Below, in pieces: positions 5,585 through 13,229 of a stretch of 17,863 nt of DNA (position 1 is its first letter; each line of letters begins with the position of its first letter). Both the position numbers and the translations under genes were made by a program. A model generated the notes under the pieces. That model was given only the letters and a program-made list of their open reading frames with translations. It ran no database searches and was not told where the DNA came from. The stretch spans positions 120,034 to 137,896 of the forward strand of contig NZ_QUGI01000008.1 of the NCBI RefSeq assembly GCF_003478995.1, given 5' to 3'. This stretch comes from Pseudoflavonifractor sp. AF19-9AC. GTDB taxonomy: Bacteria > Bacillota > Clostridia > Oscillospirales > Oscillospiraceae.

Positions 5585-6463
5585 ATGAGCAAGCGCGTTG
5601 GGTTTATTGGCCTGGGCAACATGGGCCGGGGGATGTGCAGGAACTTAATTCGGGCTGGTCATTCTCTCACTGTGTTCGACACCAGCGCTGCGGCGGCTGA
5701 GGCATTTCGGGGCGAGGCAGAAATTGCCGATTCCGTAGAGCAGGTTGGGAAAAACAGTGAGGTAATTTTCCTCTCCCTTCCCAATTCCAACATCGTGGAG
5801 AAGGTGGTTGCCCAACTTCTCGAGGCGGGAATGGAAGGGAAAATTCTGATGGATACCTCCACCAGCTACCCCCTTTCCACACAGAAGCTGGCTCAGCAGG
5901 TCAAAGAAGCCGGCGGACATATGTTGGATTCGCCCATGCTGGCCGGACCGGAAGAGGCAGAATCCGGCGATCTGCTGGCAGTCGTGGGCGGAGAGGAAGA
6001 AATCTACGAACAGGTGGGTGATCTTCTGGATGCCATCACCCACGCCAAGCGCTACATTGGTCCCAGCGGCAACGGGCATTTGATGAAGCTGGCGGTCAAT
6101 TATTGCTCCCTCTCCCAGGCGGCTATGTTTGCACAGGTGTATCCGGTGATGAAACGGTTCGGACTGGATGAGAAGACTGTGTACGATGGATTGAACAATG
6201 AAATTTTTGATAACTGGGTCTTTCAGTTTTACAGCAAGCGCTATGTGAGTCATGACTACTGGTGCGGCTTCTCTCTGAACAACGGAATTAAAGATCTGAG
6301 CTATATGAAGCGGCTGTTTGAGGAGTGCAATGTTCCCGGCTTTGTGCTGGACGGTGCACTGGACCTGGCCCGGGTTACTCTGGGGGACCAGACCCCCGAA
6401 AACCCCCTGGAATTTGCCGATATGGGTCGAACTATGTACCGTTTGTTCGGATTTAAAGAGTAA
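5585..6463 (+). CDS. NAD(P)-dependent beta-hydroxyacid dehydrogenase (3-hydroxyisobutyrate dehydrogenase family)
   Basis: Soluble 292-aa oxidoreductase of the beta-hydroxyacid dehydrogenase family, which includes 3-hydroxyisobutyrate dehydrogenase, tartronate semialdehyde reductase and sulfolactaldehyde reductase. The Rossmann motif GFIGLGNMG is at 6-14. Asp32 after the second strand (TVFDTS) favours NAD over NADP. The substrate block DSPMLAGPEEAESG (115-128) replaces the usual DAPVSGG-type sequence, so the substrate is probably atypical. The catalytic lysine is Lys168 in GNGHLMKLAVNY, with Asn172 following; KDL (236-238) is also conserved. I choose the ATG at 5585, with AAAGGAG about 10 bp upstream, over earlier in-frame ATGs that lie within the promoter. 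It is transcribed from its own motif-bearing promoter, divergently from the BtpA-family gene. It likely interconverts an aldehyde or keto acid and a hydroxy acid in this pathway. Confidence 0.85.
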   Translation: MSKRVGFIGLGNMGRGMCRNLIRAGHSLTVFDTSAAAAEAFRGEAEIADSVEQVGKNSEVIFLSLPNSNIVEKVVAQLLEAGMEGKILMDTSTSYPLSTQKLAQQVKEAGGHMLDSPMLAGPEEAESGDLLAVVGGEEEIYEQVGDLLDAITHAKRYIGPSGNGHLMKLAVNYCSLSQAAMFAQVYPVMKRFGLDEKTVYDGLNNEIFDNWVFQFYSKRYVSHDYWCGFSLNNGIKDLSYMKRLFEECNVPGFVLDGALDLARVTLGDQTPENPLEFADMGRTMYRLFGFKE

Positions 6464-6549
6464 AAATGTGATTGAAAATGATTAAAAAGCCCGGACCTGA
6501 TGGGCGAAAGCTCCGATACGAGCAAACAAAATGAACGCAAAAAAACAAA

Positions 6550-6558
6550 ATCACGCAT
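6550..6558 (+). promoter_or_regulatory. Shared motif ATCACGCAT, copy 3 (binding-protein promoter)
   Basis: Located 6 bp upstream of the TTGACT box, almost the same position as copy 2. Together with the other two copies it ties the binding-protein gene to the divergent promoter pair. Confidence 0.55.
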
Positions 6559-6564
6559 TCCCCA

Positions 6565-6593
6565 TTGACTTCTGCTTGAAAAACTAGTAAAAT
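6565..6593 (+). promoter_or_regulatory. Promoter of the substrate-binding-protein gene and the downstream train
   Basis: TTGACT (6565-6570) and TAAAAT (6588-6593) are 17 bp apart; transcription would start near 6600. An ACTAGT (6583-6588) abuts the -10 box. No terminator is visible after the oxidoreductase gene, so some read-through from there is likely as well. Confidence 0.7.
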
Positions 6594-6603
6594 GTCACCA
6601 TAG

Positions 6604-6632
6604 GTACAGCGACCGGAGACGGTCTTATGTAC
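6604..6632 (+). other. Leader stem-loop with a GAGA tetraloop
   Basis: GACCG and CGGTC (6611-6624) close a GAGA loop of the stable GNRA type, and outer GTAC sequences (6604-6607 and 6629-6632) can extend the stem across an internal loop. It begins within a few bases of the predicted transcript start, where such a hairpin would protect the message from decay. Confidence 0.4.
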
Positions 6633-6664
6633 AAAAACACATCTAGGAAAGTGGAGGAAAAGAT

Positions 6665-7831
6665 ATGAAAAAACTGTTATCAATCATTTGCGCATCTGCT
6701 CTGATCCTCGGCCTGGCTTCTTGTGGAAACAATAACAGCGCTGGCAGCAGCGGAAGCGGCTCCGCCCCCAGCGGCTCCGGAGCCTCTTCCTCTGGCGAGA
6801 ACACGGAACTGAGAACTGTTAAGATGTGTCTGGCCCGTACCGCTGAGGTGCTGGAAGACACCCCCTTCTGGGTTGCTCAGAACATGGGTTACATGGCTGA
6901 GGAAGGCCTGGATCTGGAGATGATCGAGACCTTCGGTACCACTGACTGTAAGATGGTTGCTACCGGCCAGGCTGACTTCGCCGTTCCTGGTCCCTCCCTG
7001 GCTCTGCAGTCCATCGAGCAGGGTCTGCCCATTAAGGTTGTCTGTGCCTATGACGCCATCAACATCTGGGGCCTGTGCGTGCTGAATGACAGCCCCTATC
7101 AGACCTTTGAGGACATTGCCGATGCACAGAGCAAGTACGGCCGCAAGCTGACCGTGGCTCTGGGCGATGCTTCCTGGGAATCCCTGGTTACTCCCACCCT
7201 GATTGCTGCCGGCATTGATCCCAAGGAGGATCTGGAGTTCGTGGTGGCCGGCGACAACCGCTACGTGCAGGTGGCTGAGGGCACCCTGGACCTGCTGTTC
7301 ACTTGGCCCGGCGAGGCTTATCAGCTGATTGGCCAGGGCTATGACTTCAAGTATCTGGACGGCAACGAGGTTCTGAAGACCTGCTCCGGCGGTATCATCA
7401 CCAACACTGCTACCATCGAGAACGACCCCGAGCTGATCGAGGGCTTCTGCCGCGCTCTGTGCAAGGGCATGTACTTCACCAAGTATAATCCCGAGGCTGC
7501 CGCTGCCGTTTCCTGCGATCAGTGGCCCAACATCGACGTGACCTGGAAGGCCGCCGTGTACGTACAGGAAGGCCGTAACTATCAGATGTTTGGTCCCGAG
7601 GGCGGCGAGGAGGAGCAGAAGCTCCTGGAGAACATCGGCATTTCCTACGAGGACAAGTGGGCTCTGAACGTTCAGACCATGCTGGACAGCGGCATCATCA
7701 CCAAGGAGATTCCTGTTGAGGATATCTTCACCAACGAGTTTATCGATCTGGATTGGGATCGCGCCCAGGTTGAGGCTGATGCTGACGCTTACGACTGGCA
7801 GGCTACTGCCGCCCGCTATGAAGCGGAGTAA
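6665..7831 (+). CDS. ABC transporter substrate-binding lipoprotein (NMT1/SsuA-like)
   Basis: Extracellular, lipid-anchored binding protein of 388 aa that should deliver substrate to the permeases encoded from 14989 onward. The signal peptide ends in LASC (Cys20), followed by a Gly/Ser/Asn linker to about residue 48. The mature domain starts with a type-II periplasmic-binding fold; the opening FWVAQNMGYMAEEGLDLEM (around 75) and GQADFAVPGPSLALQ (around 100) are the typical NMT1/SsuA/THI5-like pattern. That family usually binds sulfonates, pyrimidine vitamin precursors or aromatic acids rather than plain sugars, which makes the sugar-type neighbours notable. GGAGG lies about 8 bp ahead of the ATG. 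Codon choice is more biased than in neighbouring genes, with leucine almost always CTG, as expected for an abundant protein. A hairpin after the gene should raise its message level above that of downstream genes. Confidence 0.9.
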   Translation: MKKLLSIICASALILGLASCGNNNSAGSSGSGSAPSGSGASSSGENTELRTVKMCLARTAEVLEDTPFWVAQNMGYMAEEGLDLEMIETFGTTDCKMVATGQADFAVPGPSLALQSIEQGLPIKVVCAYDAINIWGLCVLNDSPYQTFEDIADAQSKYGRKLTVALGDASWESLVTPTLIAAGIDPKEDLEFVVAGDNRYVQVAEGTLDLLFTWPGEAYQLIGQGYDFKYLDGNEVLKTCSGGIITNTATIENDPELIEGFCRALCKGMYFTKYNPEAAAAVSCDQWPNIDVTWKAAVYVQEGRNYQMFGPEGGEEEQKLLENIGISYEDKWALNVQTMLDSGIITKEIPVEDIFTNEFIDLDWDRAQVEADADAYDWQATAARYEAE

Positions 7832-7855
7832 ATCGATTCAATAGTTGTTTGAAAG

Positions 7856-7885
7856 AAAACGTGGGGGCTTCGGCCCCCGCGTTTT
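7856..7885 (+). terminator. Leaky terminator/attenuator after the binding-protein gene
   Basis: A 13-bp stem (AAAACG, one G-U pair, GGGGGC) is capped by a very stable TTCG tetraloop, and ends in CGTTTTCCC. It lies 24 bp after the binding-protein stop and 23 bp before the next start. Such elements in transporter operons reduce expression of distal genes relative to the binding protein. Confidence 0.8.
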
Positions 7886-7908
7886 CCCAAAAGAGGATAT
7901 CTTTTATT

Positions 7909-9120
7909 ATGAAGTCACATTTATTTTGTATCGCTCTTACCGCGGCACTCCTTTTAACCGCAGGCTGTCAGAATCAGAATTCCGGCAGCGCGCAATCCTC
8001 CCAGGATGCCCAGTCACAGAAAGATGAAGTGATTGCGCAGGTGGGGGATCAGAATATTATGTACAGCCAATTGGCTGAGCATATGGTAACCTTGGAAGCG
8101 ATGTACAGCGGGTTGTCGGATCAGTTCACCACTCAGGAGCTGCAGGAGAAGTTACATACTGCAGCAATGGAGAGCCTGGAGAATCTGATTACACAGCAGA
8201 TTTTGTACTGTAAAATAGATGAATATGGAATTACGCTGACTCCGGAGGAGGAAACCGAGGCGCAGAAGGCCTGGGAAGAGACGCTGGAATCCACGCGGAG
8301 TTCCGTGGAGTCCACCTATCCGGAACTGGAGGGGGAGGACTTGGAGGCCATGGTCCAGACCGCAATCGAAACTGCGGGTCTGAAGGAAGAAGAAGTGGTT
8401 TCCAATGCCAGACAGACAGCGCTGGTAAACAAATTGAAAGAACAGGTCATAGCGCAGGCGGAACGTCCCACTCAGCAGGAGATCGAGGACGCCTACGAGC
8501 AGCTGTTGTCGGAACAGCAGGAGGAGTTTTCCAATGACTCCATGGCGTTTGAGGCCAGCATGCTGGCTGGGAAGCCGGTCGTCTTCGTTCCTGAGTCCTA
8601 TCGGGTGATTCAGGAGCTCTACCTTCAGTTTGATTCTGAGGTAACACAGCTGCTGCGCGAAATGAAATCCTATGATACGGATGAGAGTGACTCCTACGAG
8701 GAGATCTTGGAGTTGGAGTATGAGAAGCTGCAGCAGGGTGACGTGGCCCAGGCCCAGAAACGGCTGGCCAACGGAGAAGATTTTGCGCAGCTGATGGAAG
8801 AAAATAAGCCGGGCAGCGGCAGTACCTATAACTATGTGGGGGAAGGAACCACGCGTCTGTCTGAGAACTACTACCAGGCAGCCATGTCGATTCCGGAACT
8901 TGGTCAGGTGACTTCCCAGCCGGTGAAGATGGATTATGGATATGCCCTTTTGTATTGGGCGGATACGCTTGCACCTGGGGTGCGTCCGTTGGAAGATGTG
9001 CAGGAAGCACTGGAAAGTCAGCTTTACGAGGCTGAACAGAATGAACTCTGGAAGGAGACCCAGGCCCGCTGGAGAGAAGAAACTGAGGTCGTCATTTTTG
9101 AGGACCGCCTGGGCTACTGA
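7909..9120 (+). CDS. SurA/PrsA-like peptidyl-prolyl isomerase lipoprotein
   Basis: Exported, lipid-anchored foldase-like protein of 403 aa. Signal peptide 1-19 ends in LTAGC (Cys20). Residues 40-200 form an alpha-helical, Glu/Gln-rich SurA_N-like chaperone region beginning with AQVGDQNIMYSQL. Residues about 231-355 resemble a parvulin domain (YRVIQELYLQFD, then RLANGEDFAQLMEEN, then ELGQVTSQPVKMDYGYALLYW), split by an acidic insertion around 250-270. I start at the ATG at 7909, because it gives a proper signal peptide and AGAGGA precedes it; an upstream in-frame ATG lies in the terminator region. Its position between the binding protein and catabolic genes is unusual. It could help fold exported proteins of this locus such as the abundant binding protein, or may simply be a general foldase captured in the operon. 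Isomerase activity is not certain. Confidence 0.8.
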   Translation: MKSHLFCIALTAALLLTAGCQNQNSGSAQSSQDAQSQKDEVIAQVGDQNIMYSQLAEHMVTLEAMYSGLSDQFTTQELQEKLHTAAMESLENLITQQILYCKIDEYGITLTPEEETEAQKAWEETLESTRSSVESTYPELEGEDLEAMVQTAIETAGLKEEEVVSNARQTALVNKLKEQVIAQAERPTQQEIEDAYEQLLSEQQEEFSNDSMAFEASMLAGKPVVFVPESYRVIQELYLQFDSEVTQLLREMKSYDTDESDSYEEILELEYEKLQQGDVAQAQKRLANGEDFAQLMEENKPGSGSTYNYVGEGTTRLSENYYQAAMSIPELGQVTSQPVKMDYGYALLYWADTLAPGVRPLEDVQEALESQLYEAEQNELWKETQARWREETEVVIFEDRLGY

Positions 9121-9137
9121 GAGAGGAGCATTGGACG

Positions 9138-9785
9138 ATGAGCAAGACTGGTATTTTCTTCGATTTTGACGGCACCTTGTTTTATGGGACCACAGATATC
9201 AACTACTACGCCATCAACATGGCGCTGGAGGATATGGGGCGGCCCCCCGTTTCCCGGGATGTGGCAAACAGCACCGTAGGAGACAGACTGATCGATGCAT
9301 GCAAGCGGATCCTTCAGACACAGGACGAGGCCCTGGCCCGACAGATGCTGGATGGGATCATGCGGCATGCGCCGGAGGCCATTTCCCGCTATGCGAGAAT
9401 TGAACCGGATTGCATCCACATGCTCCAGACCCTGTCTCAGCGGGCTCCTCTGGCAATCTGCTCCAATGCAGAGGAGAGCTATCTGACCGCTCTGACGGAG
9501 AAATTCCAGATCAAATCCTATTTTTCGGATATCTGGCATCGAACGCCTGGGTATGACAAGAAAGCTGCCATTCCGGAACTGATGCGCAGAATGAACTTGT
9601 CCCGGGCGGTCATGGTGGGAGACCGCGAGGAAGATGTATCTTCCGGAAAGGCCAATGGCTGCATCACCGTTGCAATCCAGAACGACTTTGGAGCGCGTGA
9701 TGCGGTGGGCGCCGATTATGATGTGTATAGCCATAAAGAAATGGAGCAGGTACTGCTTCAAATCATTGAGAATGAAGGAGTGTGA
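9138..9785 (+). CDS. HAD-superfamily phosphatase
   Basis: Soluble 215-aa haloacid-dehalogenase-type hydrolase. Motif I is FFDFDGTLF with nucleophile Asp9 and acid/base Asp11. Motif II is ICSN with Ser109. Motif III is the lysine of GYDKK (141 or 142). Motif IV is MVGDREEDVSSG with Asp162 and Asp166. A helical cap of the C1 type lies between motifs I and II (about 18-85), placing it near phosphoglycolate phosphatase and beta-phosphoglucomutase. It begins 17 bp after the foldase gene and ends 6 bp before the peptidase gene, so it is clearly in the operon; GAGAGGAG precedes its start. Within a pathway containing a sugar kinase it may dephosphorylate a dead-end sugar phosphate or a pathway intermediate. 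The substrate cannot be read from sequence. Confidence 0.85.
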   Translation: MSKTGIFFDFDGTLFYGTTDINYYAINMALEDMGRPPVSRDVANSTVGDRLIDACKRILQTQDEALARQMLDGIMRHAPEAISRYARIEPDCIHMLQTLSQRAPLAICSNAEESYLTALTEKFQIKSYFSDIWHRTPGYDKKAAIPELMRRMNLSRAVMVGDREEDVSSGKANGCITVAIQNDFGARDAVGADYDVYSHKEMEQVLLQIIENEGV

Positions 9786-9791
9786 CCGACA

Positions 9792-10880
9792 ATGTCCAGC
9801 AAAGATATTTTAAAGGAATTCATGCTTACCTCTGCACCCAGCGGGTATGAAAGCGAGATGGCCTATAAGCTGAAGAAGCATTTGGAGGCCTATTGCGAGG
9901 AAGTGACCATTGACCGTGCCGGCAATGTCATTGCAAAAGTTCCCGGAAAGAATCCCTCTCTGCCCCGCGCAATGGTGTTCGGACACATGGACCAGCTGGG
10001 CTTTATTGTTCGGAAGGTGGAAGAAGACGGCTATATCCAGGTGGACCGCCTGGGCGGTATTCCCGAGAAAGTGCTGCCTGGTCTGGCCCTGGTGATTCGC
10101 GGCGAGGATGGCACCTGGCATCCCGGCGTGTTCGGCCCCAAGGCGCACCATGCGACTCCGGCTGAGGAGAAGTATAAGGTGGACCTGGTGACCTCTCTGT
10201 TCATTGATGTGGGAGCCACCAGTGCGGAGGAAGTGCACGCCATGGGCATCTATGTGGGCTGCCCCGTGGTGTATAAGCCTGCCTTCCAGGAGCTGTGCGG
10301 CACGCGGGTGAGCGGAACCGCCGTCGATAACCGGGGAGCCTGTACGGCCCTGGTGGAAATGGCGCGTCAGTTCAAGGAGGAGCCGCCCAACTGTGACGTG
10401 TATCTGGTCGGAACTGTGTGGGAGGAGTTCAATCTCCGCGGCGCCATGCTGGCCGCCCGGACGGTGCAGCCTGACCTGGCCATTTCTCTGGATGTTACCC
10501 TGGCCGGCGATACCAAGGACTTGTCCACCAAGTTTGAAGACAAGATGGGCCAGGGCCCCTGTGTCCATCTGTACAGCTTCCATGGCCGCGGTACACTGAA
10601 CGGAACGCTGGCCCATGAGCCCATGTTCCGCTTGGCCAAGCGTACGGCTCAGGAGCTGGGCAAGCCCCTGCAGCGCTTTGCCTCTGTTGGCATTCTGACG
10701 GATTCGGCCTATATCCAGCTGGAGGGGAAAGGCGTGGCGTGTCTGGAAATGGGATTCCCGGCCCGATACACTCATACGCCCGTGGAGGTCTGTGACGTAC
10801 GGGATATTGATGATCTGGCCACGGTTTGTGTGGGAATGATGCGTCGGGTCGACGAGAATTTCCAGGTTAACCGCTATTAA
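9792..10880 (+). CDS. M42-family metallopeptidase homologue (SgcX-like)
   Basis: Cytoplasmic 362-aa protein of peptidase family M42, cobalt- or zinc-dependent aminopeptidases that usually form large tetrahedral assemblies. Every metal and catalytic position is present: His65 and Asp67 in GHMDQLGF, bridging Asp179 in VDNRGAC, Glu211 and Glu212 in VWEEFNLRGA, Asp234 in SLDVTL, and His328 in YTHTPVE. The usual EEVGLRGA is here EEFNLRGA, a change beside the catalytic base that could shift specificity. M42 proteins were formerly called endoglucanases (CelM), and the E. coli sgc cluster encodes one, SgcX, next to an SgcQ protein. Its presence with a sugar kinase suggests a substrate that is an amino-acyl or amide conjugate of a sugar, or an as yet unknown hydrolytic role. 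AAGGAG lies about 13 bp upstream of the ATG. Confidence 0.88.
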   Translation: MSSKDILKEFMLTSAPSGYESEMAYKLKKHLEAYCEEVTIDRAGNVIAKVPGKNPSLPRAMVFGHMDQLGFIVRKVEEDGYIQVDRLGGIPEKVLPGLALVIRGEDGTWHPGVFGPKAHHATPAEEKYKVDLVTSLFIDVGATSAEEVHAMGIYVGCPVVYKPAFQELCGTRVSGTAVDNRGACTALVEMARQFKEEPPNCDVYLVGTVWEEFNLRGAMLAARTVQPDLAISLDVTLAGDTKDLSTKFEDKMGQGPCVHLYSFHGRGTLNGTLAHEPMFRLAKRTAQELGKPLQRFASVGILTDSAYIQLEGKGVACLEMGFPARYTHTPVEVCDVRDIDDLATVCVGMMRRVDENFQVNRY

Positions 10881-10907
10881 AACGAAAAAAGGGCGGGAGG
10901 TCAGAGC

Positions 10908-12416
10908 ATGAAATACTTTATGGGTATCGACATTGGCACGTTTGGCAGCAAAGGTGCATTGGTAGATGAACAGGCCCGTATCGTAGCCGAGCATGCCATC
11001 AGCCATGAAATGGAAATTCCCCATCCCGGTTATGCGGAGCATGATGCGGAAAAGACCTGGTGGGGGGAGTTTTGTGCCATCAGCAAGCAGCTGATTGCTG
11101 ATTCGGGTGTGGACCCGAAGGAAATTGCCGGTGTGGGGTGCAGCACCATCGGTCCCTGCTGCCTGCCGGTGGATGAGCAGCTGAACCCGCTGCGCAAGGC
11201 CATTTTGTACGGCATCGACTGCCGGGCGGTGGAGGAGATTGCGTACCTGGAGAACCTCTATGGAAAGGATGCCATATTCCAGAGCTGCGGGACGCCCCTG
11301 ACCACGCAGTCCGCTGCGGCCAAGGTCCTTTGGATCAAGAACCATGAGCCGGAGGTGTATGCCAGAGCGGATAAGTTTATTACCGGCAGCACCTATCTGG
11401 TGGCCAAACTCACCGGAGAGTTTGTAATCGACCATTATACCGCTGCCACCTGGGTGCCCCTTTATGATATGAAGCGGTTGGATTGGGTCGAGGATACCAG
11501 CCTCTTCTGCAAACGGGACCAGCTGGCGCGGTGCCTCTGGAGCCACGAGGTGGCGGGCACTGTTACCAAGCAGGCGGCTCAGGAGACCGGCCTGGCAGAA
11601 GGAACCCCGGTTACCACCGGAACAGCGGATGCATCGGCTGAGGCGTTCAGCGTAGGCGTGCTGAATCCGGGCGATATGATGCTCATGTACGGTTCCTCCA
11701 TTTTTATCATCCATGTGGTCAAGGAATTTACACAGGACGAGCGCCTGTGGGCGGGACCTTATCTGTTCCCGGGAACCTATTCTGTGGCCGCCGGCATGAG
11801 TTGTGCGGGTACGCTGACGCACTGGTTCCGGGATAACTTTGCGCTGGATCTGGATGAGCAAGCCCGCAAGGATGGAGCCAATGTGTACGGAGAAATTGCC
11901 AAACTGGCACAGGGCATCCCCGCCGGATCCGAGGGACTGGTGGTGCTTCCCTATTTCTCCGGAGAGCGTACTCCCATTAACGATCCCAAGGCAAAGGGCA
12001 TGATTTTCGGCCTGGGCCTTCAGCACACCAGAGGACATATCTACAAGGCGCTGCTGGAAGGCGTGGGGTATGGAATCAATCAGCACTTTGAAATTTTTGA
12101 CGCCCTGCATATGGGGACCAAAAAGGTTATGGCAGTAGGGGGCGGGACGAAGAATCCCACCTGGCTGCAGGCGGTCTCGGACATCAGCGGAAAGCAGCAG
12201 CATGTTGCCCAGGTAGAAACCGGTGCCGCTTACGGAGATGCATTGATTGCTGCTCTGGCCACCGGACACTACCGGAATTCCGAGGAAGTCCAGGAACACA
12301 TTAAAATCAGCCGTACTGTGAAGCCGAATGCAGAATTGTATGAGACCTATGCCCCTTATCGCAGCCGTTATAACCGACTTTATCTTCAGACGCGGGATAT
12401 TATGAGCGAATATTAA
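10908..12416 (+). CDS. FGGY-family carbohydrate kinase
   Basis: Soluble 502-aa ATP-dependent sugar kinase, the normal length for the family of xylulokinase, ribulokinase, L-xylulose kinase and erythritol kinase. The N-terminal phosphate loop is GIDIGTFGSKGAL (6-18). YGIDCRA (101-107) matches the sugar-contacting block. The likely catalytic base is Asp241 in GTADASAEA. SGERTPINDP (351-360) is a strong family hallmark, and the C-terminal adenosine site is AVGGGTKNPTWLQAVSDI (409-426) with ETGAAYGDALIA after it. GGGAGGTC precedes the ATG after a 27-bp gap from the M42 gene. It should phosphorylate the imported sugar or a product of it. Paired with the UlaE-like 3-epimerase downstream, a ketopentose such as L-xylulose is one reasonable guess, but the substrate is not proven by motif. 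Confidence 0.92.
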   Translation: MKYFMGIDIGTFGSKGALVDEQARIVAEHAISHEMEIPHPGYAEHDAEKTWWGEFCAISKQLIADSGVDPKEIAGVGCSTIGPCCLPVDEQLNPLRKAILYGIDCRAVEEIAYLENLYGKDAIFQSCGTPLTTQSAAAKVLWIKNHEPEVYARADKFITGSTYLVAKLTGEFVIDHYTAATWVPLYDMKRLDWVEDTSLFCKRDQLARCLWSHEVAGTVTKQAAQETGLAEGTPVTTGTADASAEAFSVGVLNPGDMMLMYGSSIFIIHVVKEFTQDERLWAGPYLFPGTYSVAAGMSCAGTLTHWFRDNFALDLDEQARKDGANVYGEIAKLAQGIPAGSEGLVVLPYFSGERTPINDPKAKGMIFGLGLQHTRGHIYKALLEGVGYGINQHFEIFDALHMGTKKVMAVGGGTKNPTWLQAVSDISGKQQHVAQVETGAAYGDALIAALATGHYRNSEEVQEHIKISRTVKPNAELYETYAPYRSRYNRLYLQTRDIMSEY

Positions 12417-12431
12417 GATGCGGAGGAAGCT

Positions 12432-13205
12432 ATGTTAAAGCCGGAACGATATAGACGGATCTTGGACTATGTCAATGAGCGGGGAGCCGCCACCGTGGAT
12501 GAGCTGGCAGACGTGACGCAGGTGTCCAAAGCAACGATCCGGCGGGATCTGGTTGCACTGGAAGAGGAACGGTCCCTTCTGCGCACCCACGGCGGGGCGG
12601 TGACCTATCACAGCACCGTGCAGGAGGAAATTCCCATCGATCTTCGGCGGGAGCTGAATCGGGAGGAAAAGGAGCTGGTAGCCGCCGCCGCGGTGGAGCT
12701 GGTCCGTGAGGGGTCCACGATCTATGTTGGAGCGGGAACCACCGGAAGAGCGCTGGCGGCGAAACTGGGCCGGTTTCATCAGCTCACGGTGCTAACCAAC
12801 GATCTGGATGTGGCACAGGAGGTTACGCGGACCGACAACAGCTTGATCATGGCTGGCGGACAGCTGAAAAAGGGCAGCCGAACCCTGTACGGATTTTTTA
12901 CCGAGCAGATGCTGCGGGAGCTGCGGGTGGATACCGCATTTATGATTGTGGATGCCGTGGATGTGGAGTCCGGGTTTATGGATTACAGCATCGACGAGGT
13001 GCGCATTAAGCGTGAAGTCATCCAGAATGCCAAGCAGTGCATTATGCTGTGTGATGCCTCCAAATTCAAAAAATCCACATTGGTAAATGTTTGTCCTCTC
13101 AATCATGTCCAGGTAGTTGTGACAAATGCAGAGGCAGATCCCAAAGACGTGCAGGTCTTGATGGACGCCGGACTTCAGGTGATCCAGGCGGCCCGCAGAA
13201 CATAA
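12432..13205 (+). CDS. DeoR/GlpR-family transcriptional regulator
   Basis: DNA-binding repressor or activator of 257 aa. The N-terminal DeoR helix-turn-helix spans about residues 5-57, with TVDELADVTQVSKATIRRDL at its centre and the diagnostic LLRTHGGAV after it. The C-terminal sensor domain, which binds a phosphorylated sugar, shows VGAGTTGRAL (99-108), LTNDLDVA (121-128) and CDASKFKKS (207-215). In many members the first block is DSGTT; here VGAGTT replaces the acidic residue, so the effector may differ. Placed directly after the kinase gene (15-bp gap, GGAGG 5 bp before ATG), it probably responds to the kinase product and controls this locus. The ATCACGCAT motif or the CACACTAGTGTG palindrome at the upstream promoters are its candidate binding sites, which is an inference. 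Confidence 0.93.
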   Translation: MLKPERYRRILDYVNERGAATVDELADVTQVSKATIRRDLVALEEERSLLRTHGGAVTYHSTVQEEIPIDLRRELNREEKELVAAAAVELVREGSTIYVGAGTTGRALAAKLGRFHQLTVLTNDLDVAQEVTRTDNSLIMAGGQLKKGSRTLYGFFTEQMLRELRVDTAFMIVDAVDVESGFMDYSIDEVRIKREVIQNAKQCIMLCDASKFKKSTLVNVCPLNHVQVVVTNAEADPKDVQVLMDAGLQVIQAARRT

Positions 13206-13229
13206 GACAGAACATAAGGGGGAAGGGGA

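Noticed and set aside
6464..6564. A terminator after the oxidoreductase gene
   Set aside because: GCCC/GGGC at about 6488-6504 can pair over only 4 bp and has no U-tract, so no terminator is claimed.
9810..12299. An 829-codon open frame on the minus strand opposite the M42 and kinase genes
   Set aside because: The plus strand here encodes two proteins with complete catalytic motifs. The antisense frame has no family motif and a His/Gly-rich composition typical of reverse reading of codon-biased DNA, and it would span two genes and their junction.
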